A DNA stretch of 64,000 nt from Kordia antarctica (GTDB lineage: Bacteria > Bacteroidota > Bacteroidia > Flavobacteriales > Flavobacteriaceae), in contig NZ_CP019288.1 of NCBI RefSeq assembly GCF_009901525.1, forward strand, positions 1,364,001-1,428,000, written 5' to 3'. The position numbers and the translations under genes were made by a program. This document shows positions 53,745-63,394 of this stretch, in pieces. Numbering within the stretch: the first letter of the stretch is position 1; every line of letters begins with the position of its first letter. A model generated the notes under the pieces. It was given only the letters and a program-made list of their open reading frames with translations, did no database searches and was not told where the DNA came from.

Positions 53745-54041
53745 ATGGATAATGAAATTGTTATCAATGATAACGAGTTTTTACGTCAATTTGAATACAA
53801 AACAGCTGATGGAATGGCAAAAATAGAGTATTCGCTTCAAGAACGTAAAATATTTTTGACAAAACTAATCGTCCCCGATACGCTTGACGATGATACTTTT
53901 AAAGATGCTTTTATCCGAACTGTTTTAGACAGTATTCAAGAACGAAACTTAAGAGTTGTGCCAACTAGCCCAAAGATTGCTAGTTTTTTAAGGAAGCACA
54001 AAGAGTATAAAGATTTATTGCCAGTTGGCGTTCGAATCTAA
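53745..54041 (+). CDS. Small GNAT-type N-acetyltransferase-like protein
   Basis: 98 residues, similar in layout to the short GCN5-related group (YjdJ-like): FEYKTADGMAKIEYSLQERK, then IFLTKLIVPDTLDDDTF, then VVPTSPKIASFLRKHKEY. It is shorter than full GNAT enzymes and may be a minimal acetyl-CoA-binding protein. It is a lone plus-strand gene followed by a strong terminator. Confidence 0.82.
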   Translation: MDNEIVINDNEFLRQFEYKTADGMAKIEYSLQERKIFLTKLIVPDTLDDDTFKDAFIRTVLDSIQERNLRVVPTSPKIASFLRKHKEYKDLLPVGVRI

Positions 54042-54053
54042 ATTCAACAAAAA

Positions 54054-54097
54054 ATAAAAAAGAGGGAACTTTTACTAAAATGTTCCCTCTTTTTTTA
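54054..54097 (+). terminator. Terminator after GNAT gene
   Basis: Stem AAAGAGGGAAC / GTTCCCTCTTT with ~12-base loop followed by TTTTT; it also points into the convergent lipoprotein gene end. Confidence 0.85.
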
Positions 54098-54107
54098 TGT
54101 CTTATTC

Positions 54108-55010
54108 TTACTTTTTCTTCAATAACTCTAATACTTCTTTCGCTTTCTGCTCTACTTTTTCTAGCAAAGCTTTCAGCTCTTTTGGCGCATTATTTTTATA
54201 CCGAATTTCTATTTTTTTACCTTTATATGTCAAATACGTATTTTGGATATCCATAATACGTTCGTCGTCGTACTTGTCTGCAAAACTTTTGAAATTTGAT
54301 TGTGCAAATTCTGTAAATATCGATTCTGACTTACGTAACGATAACTTTACAGAACGCTTTCCTTGAATTTTCGCATTGAATTTCCCTGTATAATGAACAC
54401 TTCCATCCGAATACATAACCATTGTATATTCTTCACAATTTCCTTTACATGGCGATTTGTATAAAGTGATAAAATCTCCAGTTGGAACGCCATCTGCTAT
54501 ATTTTCATCTTCATCCTTTTGGACAATCAATCCAATATCTGTTGTTTCTTCTGTTGGTATTTTTTCATTCTTCGTAAACTTTCCTGTTTCCGTTGTTATT
54601 GGTTGTTTCGCATTTAATAATGGATCGTATTTTTCAAATTGAATTGTTACATTAGTTCCCGATAAAGTTGCGCGATCTTCTGTAAAATTCACTTTAGATA
54701 CTTTATACAATGCGTTTGAAACTGCCATTGAAAAATCTGAATCGCAGCACATTTCCGTACAACCAAGATTGCTCAGTTTTATTTTGTTGTTTCCTGTAAT
54801 TGTATACGTTCCGAAACAATTATTTACATCAAGCTTCAGCGTGAATTCTGTATCACTTTTTATAGTGAGAATTACAGCGTTGGTAACTCCAACTGTCTTG
54901 CCACTTTCCGTCAATTCCGTGACTTTCCACGAAGTTCCGATAAATTCTTTTGTTGTGGCATCGCAACTGATTAATGTAAATACTAATATAGAGAGTATTG
55001 TTGTTTTCAT
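54108..55010 (-). CDS. META-domain lipoprotein with DUF6438-like C-terminus
   Basis: 300 residues. The signal peptide ends at the lipobox-like LISC. Residues ~25-130 fit a META/HslJ-type domain (FIGTSWKVTELTESGKTVG, CFGTYTITGNNKIKL). The C-terminal part (DFITLYKSPCKGNCEEY, MYSDGSVHYTGKFN) fits the DUF6438 type. Envelope-anchored. Function unknown. Confidence 0.8.
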   Translation of the reverse strand: MKTTILSILVFTLISCDATTKEFIGTSWKVTELTESGKTVGVTNAVILTIKSDTEFTLKLDVNNCFGTYTITGNNKIKLSNLGCTEMCCDSDFSMAVSNALYKVSKVNFTEDRATLSGTNVTIQFEKYDPLLNAKQPITTETGKFTKNEKIPTEETTDIGLIVQKDEDENIADGVPTGDFITLYKSPCKGNCEEYTMVMYSDGSVHYTGKFNAKIQGKRSVKLSLRKSESIFTEFAQSNFKSFADKYDDERIMDIQNTYLTYKGKKIEIRYKNNAPKELKALLEKVEQKAKEVLELLKKK

Positions 55011-55202
55011 GTATTTAATTTTAAGATATAATAGTAGAATTACACAAATTATACCATTTTTTAAAGATGTTCAAGATACGAAAGATTTTATCATAGGAAA
55101 TGTTTAAGTGAAAAGTGAAAAACTAAAAGTTAAAAGTGCGCCGCATTGAGCTTGTCGAAATGAAAAGTGAAAAACTAAAAGCCAAACACTAAACTCAAAA
55201 AC

Positions 55203-56291
55203 TCATAAACTCAATGAAGCAACAGTTTCACTACGTTGCACTTTTCCTGTACTAGTTTCTATAAAATTTTCTACTGCGTAAATTTCTTTTGGAATTTCGA
55301 ATTTTGAAAACTTATTAGATTGTTTAATGATTTTCAGGAGTTCGGAAACGTCCAATATTTGCTGTTTATCTTCTACAAGTAAAATTAACTTTTTGCCTAA
55401 TTTTGAATCGTCAATTGCGGAAACAAAAAATCGTGTGTTGATAAATGGACTCAACTTCTCCTCTAGTTGCTCAGGATGCAATTTTACGCCACCGCTATTA
55501 ATTACGTTGTCAAAACGACCTAACCAATCAAATTCGGTTTCAGAAATGATTTCCACGACATCATTCGTGCTGATTTTTTCGTTATGAATTCGTGGCGCAT
55601 CAATCACCAAACAATTTCTTTCATCTGAACTAATGTGAATATTTGGCAACGTTTTATAATATGATTTTTTTCCTTTCGGGAGATTGTTCAAAGGTTTCGC
55701 TGCAACATGCGTGATGGTTTCTGTCATTCCATACGTAGCATATATTTTGGTTGAAACTTTCTGCAAACGTTTAATCAAAGCCGATGAAGCTGGCGCGCCG
55801 CCAACAATCAACGTTTTAATTTGGTGTAATTGTTCCAGTGAATTTTCTACTTGCAATGGAATCATCGCACAGAAATCATAGGTTGCATCATTATTTTTCA
55901 AAGGATTTGAAGTTGGCGCAACTAAATCCAACGACAATCCTAAAATCATCGCGCGAACCAACATCATTTTTCCTGCAATAAAGTTACTTGGCAAACATTG
56001 CAAAGCAGCATCGCCTGGTTTGATTCCAAAAAAATCGCCTGTCGCCAATGCAGAATGCACCATTGCTTGTTTATCCAACCGAATTGGTTTGGGTTTTCCC
56101 GTAGAACCTGACGTAAAAACAGTAACATATATTTCATCGTCTAACCAATCCATTAAAAAATTACCTATCGTTTGTTCATACGATGTTCCTTCTTTAATGT
56201 AACTGTACGCGACTTCTTTTAAAGCTTCGCGATCAAAGTAATTATCATCTAATTTGAATTTTGGATGAATATTTTCAAAAGTTAGATTCAT
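55203..56291 (-). CDS. menE: o-Succinylbenzoate-CoA ligase
   Basis: 362 residues, the short form usual in Bacteroidota. AMP-binding motifs: [15 protein letters not shown] (P-loop), IYATYGMTETITH, DWLGRFDNVINSGGVKLHPE, and a C-terminal lysine in TSTGKVQR. It activates o-succinylbenzoate with ATP and CoA in menaquinone synthesis. menC lies further along the same strand at the window end, with envelope genes between. Confidence 0.88.
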   Translation of the reverse strand: MNLTFENIHPKFKLDDNYFDREALKEVAYSYIKEGTSYEQTIGNFLMDWLDDEIYVTVFTSGSTGKPKPIRLDKQAMVHSALATGDFFGIKPGDAALQCLPSNFIAGKMMLVRAMILGLSLDLVAPTSNPLKNNDATYDFCAMIPLQVENSLEQLHQIKTLIVGGAPASSALIKRLQKVSTKIYATYGMTETITHVAAKPLNNLPKGKKSYYKTLPNIHISSDERNCLVIDAPRIHNEKISTNDVVEIISETEFDWLGRFDNVINSGGVKLHPEQLEEKLSPFINTRFFVSAIDDSKLGKKLILLVEDKQQILDVSELLKIIKQSNKFSKFEIPKEIYAVENFIETSTGKVQRSETVASLSL

Positions 56292-56412
56292 TAAAACAGC
56301 GGTTTATTTTTAATATTTAAAAAGATTATAATAGTTTTACATCTGAATTAAGTATTCACAAATTTTTCAAGGTAAAACCATTTGAACCTTTATTATTTTT
56401 CATCTCAAAATT

Positions 56413-57990
56413 ATGAAACAACTTTTAGTAAATATATTCTTTTTAGTATTCTTTTTAAACGTAACTGCTCAAAAAAAAGTCTATTTCGATAAAGATTGGA
56501 ATGAAACAGATGCTACAAACGCGCAATATTATAGAACTACCGAAAAACAAAAAGCTCTTTTTTTAATCAAAGATTATTACATTTCAGGACAACTTCAGTT
56601 TGAAGCATTTTCTACAATACCAAATGATCCTTTACATCATGAAGGAACTGTCACTTGGTATCACGAAAATGGAGTAATTGCACAACAAGTTGAATTTAAA
56701 GACAATAAGAAAAATGGCGCTTTTTTATTAAATTATGAAAATGGAAACGCAAAAGTTAGAGCATATTACGTGAACGATCTTGAAGAAGGAAAGCTTACGG
56801 AACATTTTCCTTCTGGAGATGTTGGAAATGAAGCATTTTTTATCAATGGAAAACTAGATGGCACTCATTCTAGGTATAAATATGATGGCACTTTAAGAGA
56901 GAGAATAAATTATAAAAATGGACTAGAACATGGTTCTTATGAATTTTATACAAGCGGAAGACTTCTATATAAAGGAAATGCTGAAAATGGTTTTCCAGAA
57001 GGAAAGTGTATGACCTATCATTATGGTATAGAAGAACCTGAAAAAGTATATACTATAAAAAACCGAAAACTTCACGGAACATATTTGGAATACGATGAAA
57101 GAGGAACGAAAATTGTTGAAGCCTTTTTTGAAGAAGGAATTCCACAAACATATATGTTTACTAGAGTAATTAGCAACGACAAAGTTTATAAAATAGAACT
57201 AAAACTGATTGACGGTGTTGAACACTGGAAAGCTTTTAAGAATGATCAGTTATTGGTTGCTTCTTTCTATAAAAAAGGAATAAGAACTGATATTTGGAAA
57301 TTATATGATTCAGAGATTAACAAATTTGTACTGACTGCTGATTTTACCAATGCCGTTTGTGATGATGGTTATGTGCAAGAAGTTACTAAATTTGAGAAAG
57401 ATTTTTCGCTTAGTAATCGATTTAAATCTTTATACAACTTTACTAGAAAACCTTGTGCAAATGTTAAGTTTGAAAATATAGTTGAAAGCAATCTTAGTAA
57501 TTCTATACTAAATGAATATGAGGAAGTACAATCCCGAAACGCAGAAGGTATAAAAGTTATTGAATCTGTCGATGCTGAAGAAGAAGAAGTGGAAGAAACC
57601 GTTATTGAATACAGCGAAAGTAATCCGCAAAAGCGCATTTGCACTACATACAAAGATTATTTAAAGACCGTTGCGTGTGTGCAAACGAATAATAATATAA
57701 AATATACTTTATTCACTGGAGAAGATGGAAAAAGTCTAAAAATTATCAAGGCGCAAGATAAACCTCAAAAAAATGAATTATTTATCTTTTATCAAGATGA
57801 ATATGAGCGCGTAGATCCGGCTAATATATACATTGCTTTTTCTATACCAAACAAATTAAAAGCAGCTATAAAAAAGGGCAAAATAAGTAAACAAGAAATT
57901 ATCAATTTTTTCAGAACTGACTTAATTAGCTATACAGATGTAACTGATGAAAGATTGTTAGAAATTTTAGAAGAAGAGCTAAAAAAGTAA
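56413..57990 (+). CDS. Secreted MORN-type repeat protein
   Basis: 525 residues. Signal peptide MKQLLVNIFFLVFFLNVTAQ. Residues ~60-260 are tandem ~22-residue MORN-like units (WYHENGVIAQQVEFKDNKKN, LNYENGNAKVRAYYVNDLEE, YKYDGTLRERINYKNG). The C-terminal half is unassigned and has an acidic patch (DAEEEEVEETVIE). Probably exported to the periplasm or surface. Function unknown. Confidence 0.8.
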   Translation: MKQLLVNIFFLVFFLNVTAQKKVYFDKDWNETDATNAQYYRTTEKQKALFLIKDYYISGQLQFEAFSTIPNDPLHHEGTVTWYHENGVIAQQVEFKDNKKNGAFLLNYENGNAKVRAYYVNDLEEGKLTEHFPSGDVGNEAFFINGKLDGTHSRYKYDGTLRERINYKNGLEHGSYEFYTSGRLLYKGNAENGFPEGKCMTYHYGIEEPEKVYTIKNRKLHGTYLEYDERGTKIVEAFFEEGIPQTYMFTRVISNDKVYKIELKLIDGVEHWKAFKNDQLLVASFYKKGIRTDIWKLYDSEINKFVLTADFTNAVCDDGYVQEVTKFEKDFSLSNRFKSLYNFTRKPCANVKFENIVESNLSNSILNEYEEVQSRNAEGIKVIESVDAEEEEVEETVIEYSESNPQKRICTTYKDYLKTVACVQTNNNIKYTLFTGEDGKSLKIIKAQDKPQKNELFIFYQDEYERVDPANIYIAFSIPNKLKAAIKKGKISKQEIINFFRTDLISYTDVTDERLLEILEEELKK

Positions 57991-58210
57991 TTTCAATCGT
58001 ATTTTAAAATAATTTTTGTTTCACGATTATGTCATATTTTTAAAATTAAATGACAATTTTTAAAAGTTGGAATCATTTTTGTAATTGTTGTTCTGTAAGT
58101 TTAGAAATAAGCTTAGAGAAATCACTGATTTCTTACATAGTTTTTAGTATTTTAGTGGTTCGCGCTTATTTTATAGTAAGTTTCCCCACATTGATTTTAA
58201 ATTATAATTT

Positions 58211-60106
58211 ATGACAACAACCTATTTGAAATTCCCTGTATTGCTCCTATTTTTTGTGATACATATTTGCTTTGCGCAGAATGATACTTCCGAAGATTTT
58301 CACTTTTTAGAACGTACCGAATCTATTAAAATTGACTTAAATAAAGGCGATTTTAAGATTGTAAAAAGCGTGCACGAAAAAGCGGAATATATCACTGCAA
58401 ATAAACTCTATTTTGCCAACGAAACACTTCGTTTTGACAGTTTTACATCGCTTGAAGATATTGAAGCCACAACGTATTTACCTTCTACTGGAAAAACTGT
58501 GAAAGTTGATTATATAGAAACCAAACACGAATTTGATGATGGTATTTTTTATAGCGATCAGCAAACGAAAAACTTCACGTTTCCAGCTGTTACAAAAGGC
58601 GCTATTACTGATTTAAAGTATAAAGAAGTTGGTACAGAACCACATTTTTTAGGCTTATTCCGCTTCGGAACGTACGCGCCAACAAAAAAAGCAGTGTTGC
58701 GTATTGAGTTTCCTAAAAACGTTCAAATTGGGTACAAAGAGTTTCACACAGAAAATATCATCGTAAATTTTAACAAAGAAGAAACAAAAAATAGTACTAT
58801 TTATACGTGGACTTCCGAAAATGTTGCCAAATATAGCGGCGAAGATGACGCAGAAGCAGCTTTGTATCACTTACCACATATCATTTTACACATTAAAAAT
58901 TACGAAGAAAAAGGAAAAATAATTCCTGTATTGAGCAACGTAAAAGATTTGTATAGTTGGTATGCTTCTTTGGCAAAACAAGTAGACGAAAAAGATTTAG
59001 AGAATGTATATAAAATTGCAGAAGATATCGCCCAAAAGTACGATTCAGACATCGAAAAAGCAGAAGCAATCTACAATTGGGTTCAAGAGAATATAACGTA
59101 TGTTGCTTTTGAAGATGGTTTGGGCGGATTTATTCCTCGTGGCGCGGCAAGCGTTTGCAACAACCGATATGGCGATTGTAAAGACATGGCAAATTTGTTA
59201 TATGTAATGTTGAATCGTGTTGGAATTCCTTCATTTCGAACTTGGATTGGAACACGCGATCGTCCGTATTTGTACGATGAAGTACCAACGCCAATGGTTG
59301 ACAATCACATGATTACCGCTACAATCATTGATAAAGACACTATTTTCATTGATGGAACTGATAGTTATGTCAATTTTGGAATGCCGAGTTCATTTACACA
59401 AACAAAAGAAGCTTTAATCGGACTTTCTCCAGATACATTTATTCTGAAAAAAGTACCTGTGCAAGCTTCTGAAAAGAGCAAAACGAATATTAATACAACT
59501 ATTACATTTGAAGATGGAAGCATTAAAGCATCTGAAAAACGGGTTTTAACAGGTTATGAACGCGTTGATTTCGTCACAGACTATTTGTACAAAAAGAAAG
59601 ATAATACAGAAGAAGAATTCCTAAATACAACCTTGGCTTTAGGAAATAACAAAACAAAATATCAAAACATACAAGTTTCTCCAATTGAATCAAAACATAA
59701 AACATTGACCGTTTCTTTTGATTTATTGATGGGAAATTATGTGAAAACGATTGGTTCTAAAACCATTTTAAACCTTAACATTGATCGCGTTTTATCTAAG
59801 CAAAAAATAGATATTACAAAGCGTAAATATGCTAAAAAGATCGATCATCAATTTCAAAAAGAATATACAACTACGTTTGTGATTCCGGAAGGTTACAAAG
59901 TGACTTCTTTTCCGAAACCGATTAAATATGACGGGAAAGCGTATGGATTCAGTATTTCTTACGAAGAAACAGCAGGCAAGATTATTCAACATAAAAGTAT
60001 TTACGTAAACACACTTCGAATTGATACAGAAGATTTTGAAGCGTGGAATAGTTTTGTGAAAAAATTAATAAAAGCCTACAAAAAAAGTATTATTATTGAA
60101 AAGTAA
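58211..60106 (+). CDS. DUF3857/transglutaminase-like secreted protein
   Basis: 631 residues. Signal peptide (TTYLKFPVLLLFFVIHICFA). A DUF3857 N-terminal region precedes a transglutaminase-like core with an apparent triad: RYGDCKDMANLLYV (Cys ~338), DNHMITATI (His ~363), IDGTDSY (Asp ~378). The C-terminus is a beta domain. Such proteins are common in Bacteroidota, often in pairs. It forms an operon with a paralogue starting 10 bp later. Substrate unknown. Confidence 0.88.
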   Translation: MTTTYLKFPVLLLFFVIHICFAQNDTSEDFHFLERTESIKIDLNKGDFKIVKSVHEKAEYITANKLYFANETLRFDSFTSLEDIEATTYLPSTGKTVKVDYIETKHEFDDGIFYSDQQTKNFTFPAVTKGAITDLKYKEVGTEPHFLGLFRFGTYAPTKKAVLRIEFPKNVQIGYKEFHTENIIVNFNKEETKNSTIYTWTSENVAKYSGEDDAEAALYHLPHIILHIKNYEEKGKIIPVLSNVKDLYSWYASLAKQVDEKDLENVYKIAEDIAQKYDSDIEKAEAIYNWVQENITYVAFEDGLGGFIPRGAASVCNNRYGDCKDMANLLYVMLNRVGIPSFRTWIGTRDRPYLYDEVPTPMVDNHMITATIIDKDTIFIDGTDSYVNFGMPSSFTQTKEALIGLSPDTFILKKVPVQASEKSKTNINTTITFEDGSIKASEKRVLTGYERVDFVTDYLYKKKDNTEEEFLNTTLALGNNKTKYQNIQVSPIESKHKTLTVSFDLLMGNYVKTIGSKTILNLNIDRVLSKQKIDITKRKYAKKIDHQFQKEYTTTFVIPEGYKVTSFPKPIKYDGKAYGFSISYEETAGKIIQHKSIYVNTLRIDTEDFEAWNSFVKKLIKAYKKSIIIEK

Positions 60107-60116
60107 ACTAAATTTT

Positions 60117-62045
60117 ATGAGATCATTTATTGTTATCCTTTTGTGCTTGTGTTCTACTCAAGTATTTTCACAATATTACAAAGAGTACGATTGGGAAAAG
60201 AATCCGAAACTGCACAAATTATCTGATACAGAAGCCAACGAATCTTCTATTGCCATTGTTGAAAAATATATGGTAGAGTATTTTGAGCCGAAGTTTGGCA
60301 ACGATGTTAAGAAATTTGAAACTAATCATACAATTACGCGTGTACATGATGAAAAAGGAATTAAAACCCATAATACGGTGTATATTTCTATGTATAATGT
60401 GATTGATATTGTGGATATAAAAGCACGTACAATAACGCCAAACGGAAAAGTTACGTTGCTAAATAAGGACAATATTAAAGAAGTTAAAAATGTAGAAGAA
60501 TATGGCGATTTTAAAATCTTTGCGATTGAAGGTGCCGAAAAAGATTCAGAAATTGAAGTTTTGTATACGCTAGAAAAAGAATATTCTGCTTTTGGAAGAG
60601 AAACGTTGCAGAAGAGTTATCCAATTAAGAAGTTAGAGTACGATTTTATTATTGGGGATTTACCTGGAAGAATTAAAGCGTACAATGCAAATGCAGAATT
60701 TGCTGAAAAGACATATAACAAAAGAGCTGGAAAGCAATTAGTGTTAGAAAATATTGTTCCGATGATGGAAGAAGAATATGCAACGCCAGATGCCAATAAA
60801 ACCTATATTGCGTTTCAATGTTTTGGTCCAGGAACAAATGTTACGGACAGTATGTTGTGGAATAATGTGGTGACAAATATTACGGACGGATTGTTCCCAG
60901 AAACGATAAATCCTGAGATTGCGAAAATTATAGAAAGCATCTTAAAAGATCAAAAAACGGACGATTATACTAAAGCATATTTGATTGATGATTATGTAAA
61001 GAAAAATTATACAATTGTTAAAAACAACAACGAGCAACTATCTGATATTGATTATATTATCAAAAATAAATCGGCAAGTGATTTAGGTATTATTAAGATT
61101 TACGCGCATTTATTAAAAGCAGCAGATGTTGAATACATGCCTGTAATTACGTCAAATGTATATGAACATAAATTCGATTCAGAATTTTTTAATCCGAGCG
61201 CATTGCGTGAATTTTTAATTTACATTCCAGAAACGTTCAACTACATTTCACCAAATAGAATTGATTATCGTTTGAGTGAAATTCCGCCGAATATCTTAGG
61301 AAATAAAGGAATTTTCGTCAACGATGAACTGAAATATAGTTTCTATAAAATCTCTCAAAAAAATCCAGATTACAGTAGAATTGTCCGAAACATGAAGATT
61401 ACGTTTGAAGATGATATGGAATATGTGAAAATTGACCAAGAACAAGAATATTATGGACATTGGGCAATGAGCAATCGGGCATTTTTAAATCTTGCGCAAG
61501 ATCAAACAATTAAAGAAATTGAAGATTATTTGACAGGTTCTGGAATTGAAGATAAAGTTGTAAAAACGTATGTAACTGAAAACAAAGACATGCTGCAACT
61601 GGAATACAACAAGCCGTTTTTGGTACAAACCGTAATCACATCTGAATCTTTATTGGAAGAAGCTGGCGACAGCTATATTTTTCAAGTTGGAAAGGTAATT
61701 GGAACGCAAAGCGAATTGTATCAAGAAACCAAACGTGTGAATCCAATTCAAATGCAATATCCGAATAAATATAACTATGAAATTGTAATTACAATTCCTG
61801 ATGGTTATACTGTAGAAGGCTTGGAATCGTTAATTATTAAGAAAGAATTGTTAGATGCTGATGGAGATCAGAAATGTAAATTTGAATCTAATTACACGCT
61901 TGTTCGTAACAAATTAACAATTGTTATTGAAGAGTTTTATAAAGAATATGAATATGATATTTCAGAATATGAAGGTTTTCGTACCGTAATTAATGCGGCT
62001 TCTGACTTTAATAAAGCGGCAATTTTGATGAATCCGGAGGAATAA
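60117..62045 (+). CDS. DUF3857 protein with degenerate transglutaminase-like core
   Basis: 642 residues from ATG at 60117; an earlier TTG in frame would overlap the upstream gene and precede the signal peptide (RSFIVILLCLCSTQVFSQ). It is a paralogue of the preceding protein: a DUF3857 region then a transglutaminase-like fold. The segment equivalent to the catalytic GDCKDMA reads SASDLGIIKIYAHLL, so the cysteine is missing. It is probably a non-catalytic partner of the upstream enzyme (inference). It lies 10 bp after that gene's stop. Confidence 0.85.
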   Translation: MRSFIVILLCLCSTQVFSQYYKEYDWEKNPKLHKLSDTEANESSIAIVEKYMVEYFEPKFGNDVKKFETNHTITRVHDEKGIKTHNTVYISMYNVIDIVDIKARTITPNGKVTLLNKDNIKEVKNVEEYGDFKIFAIEGAEKDSEIEVLYTLEKEYSAFGRETLQKSYPIKKLEYDFIIGDLPGRIKAYNANAEFAEKTYNKRAGKQLVLENIVPMMEEEYATPDANKTYIAFQCFGPGTNVTDSMLWNNVVTNITDGLFPETINPEIAKIIESILKDQKTDDYTKAYLIDDYVKKNYTIVKNNNEQLSDIDYIIKNKSASDLGIIKIYAHLLKAADVEYMPVITSNVYEHKFDSEFFNPSALREFLIYIPETFNYISPNRIDYRLSEIPPNILGNKGIFVNDELKYSFYKISQKNPDYSRIVRNMKITFEDDMEYVKIDQEQEYYGHWAMSNRAFLNLAQDQTIKEIEDYLTGSGIEDKVVKTYVTENKDMLQLEYNKPFLVQTVITSESLLEEAGDSYIFQVGKVIGTQSELYQETKRVNPIQMQYPNKYNYEIVITIPDGYTVEGLESLIIKKELLDADGDQKCKFESNYTLVRNKLTIVIEEFYKEYEYDISEYEGFRTVINAASDFNKAAILMNPEE

Positions 62046-62072
62046 AATAGTAAACTTAAAATTTCTAAAAAT

Positions 62073-62174
62073 ATGTTAGATAATCTTCCACCTCAATTTT
62101 ACCTCACCGTAGTAATCACGTTGATTTTAGCGATTTATTTAATTACGAAACTTTTTAAGAAGAAAAAAAATTAA
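62073..62174 (+). CDS. Very small membrane protein, 33 aa
   Basis: Reads MLDNLPPQFYLTVVITLILA then IYLITKLFKKKKN: one membrane helix and a basic tail. It begins 27 bp after the DUF3857 gene, so it could be co-transcribed. Its 3' end overlaps a convergent small ORF. Only the pattern supports it. Confidence 0.5.
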   Translation: MLDNLPPQFYLTVVITLILAIYLITKLFKKKKN

Positions 62175-62297
62175 ACTAGATATCAGGAATATAATATTTA
62201 TCGTTCTTGCAAAAGGAGGAACTCCTTCAGGCCATATTTGACCAAGCAAAACCACAATATTCAATATTATAAGAATTGTTAGAACAACTTTTTTCAT
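62139..62297 (-). CDS. Small membrane protein, 52 aa
   Basis: Reads MKKVVLTILIILNIVVLL, GQIWPEGVPPFARTINI, IFLISSLIFFLLKKFRN: two membrane helices around a conserved-looking GQIWPEGxPPFA loop. I recall similar short proteins in Flavobacteriaceae, but this was not checked. It overlaps the 33-aa plus-strand ORF by 36 bp. Confidence 0.6.
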   Translation of the reverse strand: MKKVVLTILIILNIVVLLGQIWPEGVPPFARTINIIFLISSLIFFLLKKFRN

Positions 62298-62452
62298 TTT
62301 AGTGTTTTTGGTTCAGTTTTCCGAAATTGGTTACAACGTATGAATATATAGAATTGTTCTCTAAACATTTTTCCATACGCTAAAAAATTTTCTATCTAAA
62401 CTTCAATTTTAGAATGCTTACGAGTTGAAAAAATAGAATATACGCGTGTTTA

Positions 62453-63382
62453 TTATTCTTTTGCATTTGCATATATTTCATCATCAGGCACACGCCCAAA
62501 AAGTTTTTCTTTCCAATTATTCCATTTGTATTTTTTTGCGAGAACAAACAAAATGATCGGATACAATATTAAAATCGGAATGAGAATTCCCCAAAAAGAA
62601 ACTGTACTTTCTTGCGGAACATATTTAAACAAAGAATCGGTTCGCAACGCGGAATATTCTGCCGTAACTAAAGTTGCAGCCAAGAAGTTATTTGCAAAGT
62701 GAAAACCTAAAGCCAATTCCAAACCATCATCCATTAAGGTCATAATTCCTAACAATAAACCTGTTCCGATGTAGAAAATCATAGTAACTCCGCCCATTTC
62801 TGCAACTTCTGGATTTGCCGAATGCAACAAGCCAAACATCACCGACGTACTGATTAAAGGAAACCATCTGTTTTTGACTGCGATTCCTATTTGTTGCATA
62901 AAATAACCTCTGAAAAGATATTCTTCCAAACCAATTTGAAACGGAAATAGAATCAAACTAAATACAACTAAAATGATAAAACTTACAGGTTTAAAATCAA
63001 GCACAACTGCTTCAGGATTCATGTAATATTCAATCCCAAAAGTTAATATTCCTAATAAAAAAACCAATCCAAAAGAAAAGGCAACACGTTTTAAATCAAT
63101 CTTACTTCTTGCCGTTGTAAGCGAAACTAAACTTCGTTTGTGCAAATACACAACCAAGCCAAAAAGCATCAATAATAGAAATACAAATAATCCCAAATTG
63201 ATGACAAGCCAAAAATTATTACTCGGAACTTGTTCATACATTGCGTCCATTTCTTCTTTGAAATCAATGTCAGTAGTGAACATAAAAATGATGTTGTAAA
63301 TAAAGATAGAGAGTAACATGAATGATGTCAATAGTACTTTCCACGGTGTGTTATCTCCTTTGTAAGCTTGTCTTATAAACAT
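62453..63382 (-). CDS. CPBP-family intramembrane metalloprotease
   Basis: 309 residues, about eight membrane segments. Abi/CAAX-protease motifs: LEEYLFRGYFMQ with the paired glutamates (~158-170), FGLLHSANPEV with a conserved His (~190), and GFHFANNFLA (~228). The family cleaves membrane or prenylated substrates; in bacteria the targets are often unknown. The gene starts 12 bp after the menC stop on the same strand. Confidence 0.9.
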   Translation of the reverse strand: MFIRQAYKGDNTPWKVLLTSFMLLSIFIYNIIFMFTTDIDFKEEMDAMYEQVPSNNFWLVINLGLFVFLLLMLFGLVVYLHKRSLVSLTTARSKIDLKRVAFSFGLVFLLGILTFGIEYYMNPEAVVLDFKPVSFIILVVFSLILFPFQIGLEEYLFRGYFMQQIGIAVKNRWFPLISTSVMFGLLHSANPEVAEMGGVTMIFYIGTGLLLGIMTLMDDGLELALGFHFANNFLAATLVTAEYSALRTDSLFKYVPQESTVSFWGILIPILILYPIILFVLAKKYKWNNWKEKLFGRVPDDEIYANAKE

Positions 63383-63394
63383 AAATTTTTGTTT

